Positions 58,095 to 64,000 of a stretch of DNA of 64,000 nt are shown in pieces. The notes beneath the pieces were generated by a model that saw nothing but the letters and a program-made list of their open reading frames with translations, made no database searches and was not told the DNA's origin. The stretch's first letter is position 1. Every line of letters starts with the position of its first letter. The DNA comes from Nostocoides sp. (GTDB lineage Bacteria > Actinomycetota > Actinomycetes > Actinomycetales > Dermatophilaceae), in the NCBI GenBank assembly GCA_016716625.1, contig JADJVJ010000001.1:930001-994000 (forward strand), given 5' to 3'. Made by a program: the position numbers and the translations under genes.

Positions 58095-59534
58095 TCAGAG
58101 GTGGTTCTCGGCCTCGACGAGGACACCGCGCAGCCGGCGCTCGATCTCGTCGAACTGGGCAGGACCCATCGTCAGCGGGGGAGCGAGCTGGATGACCGGG
58201 TCGCCTCGGTCGTCGGCCCGGCAGTAAAGACCGGCGTCGAAGAGCGCCTTGGAGAGGAAACCGCGCAGCAGTCGCTCGCTCTCGGCGTCGTCGAAGGTCT
58301 GCCGGGTGGCCTTGTCCTTGACGAGCTCGATGCCGTAGAAGTACCCGGCTCCGCGGACGTCCCCCACCAGGGGCAGGTCGAGCAGCCGTTCGAGGGCCGT
58401 GCGGAAGACCGGTGCGTTGGTCTTGACGTGGTCGTTGAGCCCCTCGGCCGCAAAGATGTCGAGGTTGGCCATCGCGGCCGCGCAGGACACCGGATGCCCA
58501 CCCCAGGTGTAGCCGTGCGGGAAGTAGGTCGAGCCCTTCCGGAACGGCTCGAAGAGGCGGTCATGGGCGATCATCAGCCCGAGCGGGGCGTAGCCGGAGG
58601 TGATCCCCTTGGCCGTGGTGATGATGTCCGGGACGTAGCCGAAGTCGTCGCACGCGAACGTGGACCCGATGCGTCCGAAGGCGCAGATGGTCTCGTCGGA
58701 GACCAGCAGGACGTCATACGCGTCGCAGATCTCCCGGACTCGCTCGAAGTAGCCCGGCGGCGGCGGGAAGCAACCACCGGAGTTCTGGACCGGCTCGAGG
58801 AACACGGCTGCGACGGTGTCCGGCCCCTCGAACTCGATCGCCTCGGCGATCCGGTTCGCGGCCCACTCACCGAAGGCCTTCTCGTCGTTGCGCAGGTGCT
58901 CCGGGGCCCGGTACAGGTTGGTGTTCGGCACTTTGTGGGCGCCCGGTACGAGGGGTTCGAAGACTTCCTTGGCCGCCGGGATGCCGGTAATCGACAGCGC
59001 GCCCTGAGGGGTCCCGTGGTAGGCGATGGACCGGGAGATGACCTTGTGCTTGAGCGGTTTACCGATGAGCTTGAAGTACTGCTTGGCGAGCTTCCACGCC
59101 GTCTCCACGGCCTCGCCACCGCCGGTGGTGAAGAAGACCCGGTTGAGCGGGGCCGGCGCGAGGTGAGCAAGGCGCTCGGCCAGTTCGATGGCCCGGGGGT
59201 GGGCATAGGACCAGAGCGGGAAGAAGGCCAACTCGCGGGCCTGCGCGGACATAGCATCGGCGATCGAGGCGCGGCCGTGGCCGACGTTGGTCACGAAGAG
59301 GCCGGCGAGCCCGTCGATGTACTCGTTGCCACGGTCATCCCAGATCTTCCACCCTTCTCCCCGGGTGATGATCGGCACGGCGTGGCCGAGTCCACCCGCT
59401 TCGTGGCCCTCGAAGACGGAGTGCCGGGTGAAGTGCATCCACAGGTGGTCGCGCGCGGCCTCCGAGTAGAGGGCACCGGTGGGCGTATGCCGATCCGAGC
59501 TCGGCTCCCAGATGTCGGACGGGAAGATGGTCAT
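58095..59534 (-). CDS. Class III aminotransferase, probable putrescine/polyamine aminotransferase
   Basis: 479 residues. GWKIWDDRGNEYIDGLAGLFVTNVGHGR, FFTTGGGEAVETAWKLAKQYF, AVFLEPVQNSGGCFPPPPGYFERVREICDAYDVLLVSDETICAFGRIGSTFACDDFGYVPDIITTAKGITSGYAPLG with cofactor Lys in TAKGITSG. Like SpuC-type putrescine-pyruvate aminotransferases. It would yield 4-aminobutyraldehyde for the divergent dehydrogenase. Start overlaps the lrp stop by 4 bases. Confidence 0.87.
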   Translation of the reverse strand: MTIFPSDIWEPSSDRHTPTGALYSEAARDHLWMHFTRHSVFEGHEAGGLGHAVPIITRGEGWKIWDDRGNEYIDGLAGLFVTNVGHGRASIADAMSAQARELAFFPLWSYAHPRAIELAERLAHLAPAPLNRVFFTTGGGEAVETAWKLAKQYFKLIGKPLKHKVISRSIAYHGTPQGALSITGIPAAKEVFEPLVPGAHKVPNTNLYRAPEHLRNDEKAFGEWAANRIAEAIEFEGPDTVAAVFLEPVQNSGGCFPPPPGYFERVREICDAYDVLLVSDETICAFGRIGSTFACDDFGYVPDIITTAKGITSGYAPLGLMIAHDRLFEPFRKGSTYFPHGYTWGGHPVSCAAAMANLDIFAAEGLNDHVKTNAPVFRTALERLLDLPLVGDVRGAGYFYGIELVKDKATRQTFDDAESERLLRGFLSKALFDAGLYCRADDRGDPVIQLAPPLTMGPAQFDEIERRLRGVLVEAENHL

Positions 59535-60016
59535 CGGGTACCCCAGTTGTAGTGCTGTTTGTTGAGTCTTAAGTAGACGAAGGTCTCGGTCGTTGCGACC
59601 CCGGGGATCGAGCGGATCCGCGAGGTGAGGAGTTCGAGGAGATGGTCGTCGCTTTCGCAGACCACCTCGGCGAGCAGGTCGAAGCTCCCCGCGGTGGTGA
59701 CGACATAGGCGACCTCGGGCATACCGGTGAGGGCATCCCCGACTGCGAGCAGGTCGCCGGTGACCCGGACCCCGATCATGGCCTGCCGTCGGAAACCCAC
59801 TTGAAGGGGGTCGGTCACCGCGACGATCTGCATGACGCCCGAGTCGAGGAGCCGTTGGACGCGTTGCCGGACGGCGGCCTCGGAGAGCCCGACGTCCTTG
59901 GCGATGGCGGCATACGACTGTCGACCGTCGACCTGGAGCAGCTCGATGATCCGTTTCGCGATGTCGTCGAGGCGGCTCTCCGGGGGCGTTCGAGGGGCGC
60001 GCGGAGTGGTGGCCAT
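59531..60016 (-). CDS. Lrp/AsnC family transcriptional regulator
   Basis: 161 residues. N-terminal helix-turn-helix LDDIAKRIIELLQVDGRQSYAAIAKDVGLSEAAVRQRVQRLLDSGVMQIVAVTDP, then the ligand-binding RAM domain (GFRRQAMIGVRVTGDLLAVGDALTGMPEVAYVVTTAGSFDLLAEVVCESDDHLLELLTSRIRSIPGVATTETFVYLRLNKQHYNWG). Likely local regulator of the putrescine genes on both strands. Confidence 0.93.
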   Translation of the reverse strand: MATTPRAPRTPPESRLDDIAKRIIELLQVDGRQSYAAIAKDVGLSEAAVRQRVQRLLDSGVMQIVAVTDPLQVGFRRQAMIGVRVTGDLLAVGDALTGMPEVAYVVTTAGSFDLLAEVVCESDDHLLELLTSRIRSIPGVATTETFVYLRLNKQHYNWGTR

Positions 60017-60212
60017 GGCGTCATAGTGGCTCGGATTCCGGGGGTACGCAAGACGTGAAACCCGGATTCCGTATTAGAGCACGGGTCGCACCGAAGAAAT
60101 CCACATTCGTTATGGACGTTTCCTGGCCTTTCGGTGACGGCTGAGGTTAGAGTGCGGGCACGGCCCCCGCGCCGGACCTTCCGATCACCGTCGAGCAGGG
60201 AGTAGATCCACC
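60017..60212. promoter_or_regulatory. Divergent control region of the putrescine locus
   Basis: 196 bases between lrp and the aldehyde dehydrogenase gene, AT-richer than its surroundings around 60060-60125. Contains two direct copies of CGGATTCCG (60032-60040 and 60063-60071, starts 31 bases apart, about three helical turns) that could be Lrp contacts. Confidence 0.45.
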
Positions 60213-61655
60213 ATGAGCAGCCCACGTCAGTTGCGCAACTTCATCGGAGGAGCCTTCACGCAGGCCCAGGGTGACCAGACGTCGGACATCGTGAATCCCT
60301 CCACCGGTCAGGTCGTCGCGACCGCGCCGGTGAGCACCCAGGCGGACGTCGATGCCGCGTATGCCGCCGCGGACGCCGCCTTCGCGGAGTGGGGCCGGAC
60401 CACCCCGAGCGAGCGCCAGCAGGCCCTGCTGAAGTTCGCCGACGCTCTCGAGGCACGCGCGCAGGAGTTCGTCGCCCTCGAGTCGGAGAACACCGGCAAG
60501 ATCCAGGCGCTCACCACGAGCGAGGAGATCCCGCCGATGCTCGACCAGATCCGGTTCTTTGCCGGTGCGGCTCGGGTTCTCGAAGGCCGGGCGGCCGCGG
60601 AGTACATGTCCGGTCACACGAGCTGGATCCGGCGCGAGCCCATCGGAGTCGTCGGGCAGGTCACCCCGTGGAACTACCCGTTGCTCATGGCGGTCTGGAA
60701 GATCGCCCCCGCGCTCGCCGCCGGTAACACCATCGTCCTCAAGCCCTCCGACACCACCCCGGAGACCACCCTCCTGCTCGCCGAGGTCGCCTCGCAGTTC
60801 CTCCCGGCCGGCACCCTCAACGTCATCACCGGCGACCGGGAGACCGGACGGATGCTCGTGGAGCACAAGACGCCCGGTCTGGTCGCCATTACCGGGTCGG
60901 TGCGCGCCGGTGCCCAGGTCGCCGGGAGCGCCGCCAAGGACGTCAAGCGAGTCCATCTCGAACTCGGTGGCAAGGCCCCGGTCGTGGTCTTCGACGACGC
61001 CGACATCGAGGCGGCCGTCGAGGGCATCGCGATCGCCGGTTACTTCAATGCCGGCCAGGACTGCACGGCCGCGACCCGGGTCCTCGCCGGAGCGGGCATC
61101 TACGACGACTTCGTCGCCGCGCTCGCCGAATACGCCACGTCCTCGGCCCCGGTCGGACTGCCCAGCGACCCCGACGCCCTCTTCGGGCCGGTCAACAACG
61201 CCAACCAGCTCGCGCACGTGCGCGGCTTCATCGAGCGCCTCCCGAGCCACGCGACCGTCTCCGCGGGTGGCAACCGGGTCGCCGGCATGGACGGCTTCTA
61301 CCTCGAGCCGACCGTGCTCTCCGGGCTGCGTCAGGACGACGAGGCGATCCAGAACGAGATCTTCGGGCCGGTCATCACGGTCCAGAAGTTCACCGACGAG
61401 GCCGAGGCGCTCGCCTTCGCCAACGGGGTGGACTACGGCCTCGCCTCCTCGGTGTGGACCAAGGACTTCGGCCGGGCCATGCGGATGAGCAAGGAGCTCG
61501 ACTTCGGCTGTGTGTGGATCAACACCCACATCCCGCTCGTCGCCGAGATGCCGCACGGTGGATACAAGAAGTCCGGCTACGGCAAGGACCTCTCCATGTA
61601 CGGATTCGAGGACTACACCCGCATCAAGCACGTCATGGCCAACATCGAGAGCTGA
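60213..61655 (+). CDS. Gamma-aminobutyraldehyde dehydrogenase
   Basis: 480 residues, CAGGGAG upstream. NAD-type aldehyde dehydrogenase: GQVTPWNYPLLMAVWKIAPALAAGNTIVLKPSDTTPETTLLLAEVA, ITGSVRAGAQVAGSAAKDVKRVHLELGGKAPVVVFDDAD with catalytic Glu, FNAGQDCTAATR with catalytic Cys284, NEIFGPVI. Close to PatD/PuuC-type enzymes that turn 4-aminobutyraldehyde into GABA, in agreement with the aminotransferase and PotD/PotA neighbours. Confidence 0.92.
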   Translation: MSSPRQLRNFIGGAFTQAQGDQTSDIVNPSTGQVVATAPVSTQADVDAAYAAADAAFAEWGRTTPSERQQALLKFADALEARAQEFVALESENTGKIQALTTSEEIPPMLDQIRFFAGAARVLEGRAAAEYMSGHTSWIRREPIGVVGQVTPWNYPLLMAVWKIAPALAAGNTIVLKPSDTTPETTLLLAEVASQFLPAGTLNVITGDRETGRMLVEHKTPGLVAITGSVRAGAQVAGSAAKDVKRVHLELGGKAPVVVFDDADIEAAVEGIAIAGYFNAGQDCTAATRVLAGAGIYDDFVAALAEYATSSAPVGLPSDPDALFGPVNNANQLAHVRGFIERLPSHATVSAGGNRVAGMDGFYLEPTVLSGLRQDDEAIQNEIFGPVITVQKFTDEAEALAFANGVDYGLASSVWTKDFGRAMRMSKELDFGCVWINTHIPLVAEMPHGGYKKSGYGKDLSMYGFEDYTRIKHVMANIES

Positions 61656-61695
61656 TCCTTAGGTCCGTACGTCCCATTGTCAAGGAGCACTTCGT

Positions 61696-62940
61696 ATGCC
61701 GCGTCGCCCACTCCCAGCGGACCCGATGGTCCGGGACCTCATCCGCGCTGCTCGGCGCTCGAGCCTGTCGCGCCGCTCCATGCTCACCGGGGGCCTTGGC
61801 CTCTCGGCCACCGGCGCACTGGCCGCGTGCGCGCCACCTCCGCTGCCCCCGGCCAAGGGAAGCTCGGCGGTCGAGCTGCCCAAGGACGTCTCCGCCACAG
61901 ACAAGGTCGTCAGGTGGGCCAACTGGACCGCCTATCTCGACGAGGACGACGAGATCAAGGGCAAGTACCCCTCCCTCGAGGCCTTCGAGCAGAAGACCGG
62001 GATCAAGGCGACCTACTCGGTCGACATCGAGGACAACGACTCCTACGTCAACAAGGTGCGGCCACAGCTCCAGGCGCGCCAGGACATCAGCCGGGACATC
62101 TTCACCCTCACGGACTGGATGGCCGGCCGGGTCATCCGTGACCAGCTGGTCCAGCCGCTCGAGCTGATCCGGATGCCCAACTGCGGCAACCTCCTCGAGG
62201 CCCTCAAGGACGTCAGCTTCGACCCGGGTCGGCAGTACTCGATGACCTGGCAGTCCGGCTTCGCGGGCATCGGCTACGACAAGTCCAAGGTCGGCAAGGA
62301 GATCAAGACCGTCGACGACCTCTGGAGCATCCCGGAGCTCAAGGGCAAGATCGTCGTGCTCTCGGAGATGCGCGACACGGTGGGCCTGATCATGCAGCAG
62401 CAAGGCGTGGACATCAGCGGACAGTTCACCAAGGCGCAGTTCGACACGGCTGTCGCTGAGGTCGAGAAGCGCATGGCGGACGGCTGGATCCGGCGCATTA
62501 AGGGCAATTCCTATCTGGAGGACCTCAAGGGCGGCAACGCGATCGCCGGCATCGTGTGGTCGGGCGACCTGTTCATCCTGCGAGCCGAGACCGAGAACGA
62601 CAACTGGGAGTTCGTCATCCCGGAGTCCGGCGGCACGCTCTGGAGCGACAACATGATGGTGCCGATCACCTCCACGCACCGTCGCAACGCCCAGGCGCTG
62701 ATGAACTACTACTACGACCCCGAGGTGGCGGCTCAGGTCGCGGCCTGGGTCAACTACGTCTGCCCCGTCCAGGGTGCGCAGGAGGTCATGGCCAAGGAGG
62801 ATCCCGAGCTCGCCGAGAGCCCACTGATCTTCCCGACGGCCGAATTCATCAGCAAGAACAACATCCAGGGATTCCGAGCTCTGACCCCGCAAGAGGACGC
62901 AGAGTATTCCGCCACCTGGGAGAGGGTGAGGGGCAACTGA
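61696..62940 (+). CDS. potD: Spermidine/putrescine-binding lipoprotein PotD, Tat-type signal
   Basis: 414 residues. Twin-arginine signal SLSRRSMLTGGLGLSATGALAAC (Arg26-Arg27) ending in a lipobox Cys45, so likely folded before export and lipid-anchored. Mature part: RWANWTAYLDEDDEIKGKYPSLEAFEQKTGIKATYSVDIEDNDSYVNKV, LTDWMAGRVIRDQLVQPLE, WQSGFAGIGYDKSKVG, IVWSGDLFILRAETENDNWEFVIPESGGTLWSDNMMVP, the polyamine-binding fold. First transport gene; its TGA shares a base with the potA ATG. Confidence 0.93.
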   Translation: MPRRPLPADPMVRDLIRAARRSSLSRRSMLTGGLGLSATGALAACAPPPLPPAKGSSAVELPKDVSATDKVVRWANWTAYLDEDDEIKGKYPSLEAFEQKTGIKATYSVDIEDNDSYVNKVRPQLQARQDISRDIFTLTDWMAGRVIRDQLVQPLELIRMPNCGNLLEALKDVSFDPGRQYSMTWQSGFAGIGYDKSKVGKEIKTVDDLWSIPELKGKIVVLSEMRDTVGLIMQQQGVDISGQFTKAQFDTAVAEVEKRMADGWIRRIKGNSYLEDLKGGNAIAGIVWSGDLFILRAETENDNWEFVIPESGGTLWSDNMMVPITSTHRRNAQALMNYYYDPEVAAQVAAWVNYVCPVQGAQEVMAKEDPELAESPLIFPTAEFISKNNIQGFRALTPQEDAEYSATWERVRGN

Positions 62941-64000
62941 TGGCCAGGAATGGCAGGAGCGTGTCCGGCTTCCGCGAGGCCAAGGGAGACCTCCGACTGG
63001 AGAATGTCACCAAGGCTTTCGCCGACTTCACGGCCGTCGATGACCTCTCACTGGTGGTGCCGCGCGGATCCTTCTTCGCCCTCCTCGGCCCCTCCGGCTG
63101 TGGGAAGACGACGACGCTGCGGATGGTGGCCGGACTGGATCAGCCCACGGCGGGCCGGATCCTCGTCGGCGAGACCGACCTCACCGGTTCTCGTCCCTAC
63201 GAGCGACCGGTCAACACGGTCTTCCAGAGTTATGCCCTCTTTCCCCACCTCACGATTCGGGACAATGTCGCGTTCGGGCCCAAGCGCCGGGGTGAGGCGA
63301 ATGCCGCGTCGCTGGCAGAGGATGCGCTCGCTCTGGTCCAGATGACTCATCTGGGCGGTCGCAAGCCCGCGCAGTTGTCCGGAGGCCAGCAGCAGCGGGT
63401 CGCCGTGGCCCGAGCCCTGGTCAACCGGCCCGAGGTGCTGCTCCTGGATGAGCCGCTGGGCGCGCTGGACCTCAAGCTGCGTCGCCAAATGCAGGTCGAG
63501 CTCAAGCGCATCCAGACCGAGGTGGGGCTGACCTTTATCCATGTCACCCACGACCAGGAGGAGGCCATGACCATGGCCGACACGGTCGCGGTGATGAATC
63601 GCGGGCGCATCGAGCAGATGGGCCCTCCCGTTCAGATGTACGACCTGCCGAAGACCGCTTTCGTCGCCAACTTCGTCGGCCAGTCCAATCTCGGGCAGGG
63701 GCACATCACCGGTCGGGACGCAGACTTCCTGATCGCCGACGTGCAGGGCTCGACGGTCAGGATCCCGGCGCGACGTTCGTCCGTGGAGAGCGGTGCGGTC
63801 ACCTTCGGAGTCCGCCCGGAGAAGGTCTCGGTCAAGCGCACGCGGCCCGAGGGCACGGGCAATGACGTGCGCGGAACCGTGCTCGACGTCTCCTTCATCG
63901 GCGTCGCCACGCAGTACCTGGTGCGCCTGCCCTCCGGCACCGTGTGGTCGGCCTACGAGCAGAACCTCGACCTCGAGCCGATGGACCTGCGCCCCGGCGA
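62940..64000 (+). CDS. potA: Polyamine ABC transporter ATP-binding protein PotA, 3'-truncated by the window edge
   Basis: ATG 62940 (TGATG with potD); open to the right edge, 353 codons visible. Walker A LLGPSGCGKTTTLRMVAGLD, Q-loop NTVFQSYALFPHLTI, signature QLSGGQQQRVAVARAL, Walker B VLLLDEPLGALDLKLR, H-loop IHVTHDQEEAMTMAD, then a TOBE-type domain (VTFGVRPEKVSV...LDVSFIGVATQYLVRL). Powers uptake of putrescine/spermidine with PotD; permease genes (potB, potC) are expected just beyond the edge. Confidence 0.95.
   Translation, partial: MARNGRSVSGFREAKGDLRLENVTKAFADFTAVDDLSLVVPRGSFFALLGPSGCGKTTTLRMVAGLDQPTAGRILVGETDLTGSRPYERPVNTVFQSYALFPHLTIRDNVAFGPKRRGEANAASLAEDALALVQMTHLGGRKPAQLSGGQQQRVAVARALVNRPEVLLLDEPLGALDLKLRRQMQVELKRIQTEVGLTFIHVTHDQEEAMTMADTVAVMNRGRIEQMGPPVQMYDLPKTAFVANFVGQSNLGQGHITGRDADFLIADVQGSTVRIPARRSSVESGAVTFGVRPEKVSVKRTRPEGTGNDVRGTVLDVSFIGVATQYLVRLPSGTVWSAYEQNLDLEPMDLRPG

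Noticed and set aside
1..64000. FtsK-orienting or Chi-like polarity as the explanation of the GTATGCC motif
   Set aside because: Copies are nearly equal on both strands (about 26 and 22), whereas such motifs are strongly strand-biased.
1..64000. tRNA, rRNA, SRP RNA, CRISPR or insertion sequence
   Set aside because: Gaps between genes are short and none shows a cloverleaf, repeat-spacer array, transposase or terminal inverted repeats; ftsY and ffh have no recognisable SRP RNA gene beside them.

Overview
The window is about 70% G+C, uses many GTG starts and 4-bp gene overlaps, and carries a gene order typical of Actinobacteria (smc, ftsY, amt-glnB-glnD, ffh, rpsP-khpA-rimM-trmD-rplS-lepB-rnhB, yraN-comM-dprA-xerC, rpsB-tsf-pyrH-frr-cdsA-rlmN). 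Its style suggests a Micrococcales genome, perhaps Intrasporangiaceae, but that placement is inferred from style and memory. It looks chromosomal and mostly core. I see no tRNA, rRNA, CRISPR array, insertion sequence or prophage.

Layout. 1-11.7 kb: 3' part of smc, a signal peptidase, a small membrane protein, an M13 metallopeptidase, ftsY, an ammonium/PII operon (amt-glnB-glnD) and ffh. 11.7-16.4 kb: an alpha/beta hydrolase, an amidohydrolase, two TauE/SafE exporters and a cysteine-free Rrf2 regulator. 16.4-24.7 kb: ribosome and tRNA-modification operon, interrupted by a ZIP-type transporter that contains two cyclic-nucleotide-binding-like domains. Here TrmD is fused to an acetyltransferase, S16 carries an extra C-terminal module, and one of two tandem signal peptidases lacks the usual catalytic lysine. 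24.8-36.4 kb: a sugar-utilisation island with an ABC importer, a 1146-residue cytoplasmic (alpha/alpha)6-type enzyme that looks like a beta-1,3-glucan phosphorylase, a secreted multidomain GH16 laminarinase-like enzyme and a LacI repressor, tied together by palindromes with core GAGAGCGCTCTC. 36.4-40.6 kb: yraN-comM-dprA-xerC. 40.5-46.4 kb: M23 peptidase, aminotransferase, MFS exporter, amidase, LD-carboxypeptidase and a small membrane protein. 46.6-55.5 kb: rpsB-tsf, a large inverted gene for a cysteine-patterned surface protein, then pyrH-frr-cdsA-rlmN. 55.5-64 kb: a putrescine uptake and degradation locus (LOG protein, PuuB-like oxidase, class-III aminotransferase and Lrp regulator on one strand; aldehyde dehydrogenase, PotD and PotA on the other).

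How the parts work together. Amt, GlnB and GlnD form a nitrogen-sensing unit with GlnR-like half-sites upstream. The GH16 enzyme would cut beta-1,3-glucan outside the cell, the importer would take up oligosaccharides, and the cytoplasmic enzyme would phosphorolyse them under LacI control. PotD/PotA would bring in putrescine for conversion via 4-aminobutyraldehyde to GABA.

The most unusual genome-scale signal is a dispersed heptamer, GTATGCC/GGCATAC. I counted about 48 copies by eye on both strands, against roughly 6-7 expected from base composition. It occurs inside genes, where it brings in rare codons such as ATA, and between genes, including an inverted pair that forms the tsf terminator. 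It behaves like a selected genome-wide sequence (uptake-sequence-like, methylation or chromosome-organisation site), but its function is unknown from this window.
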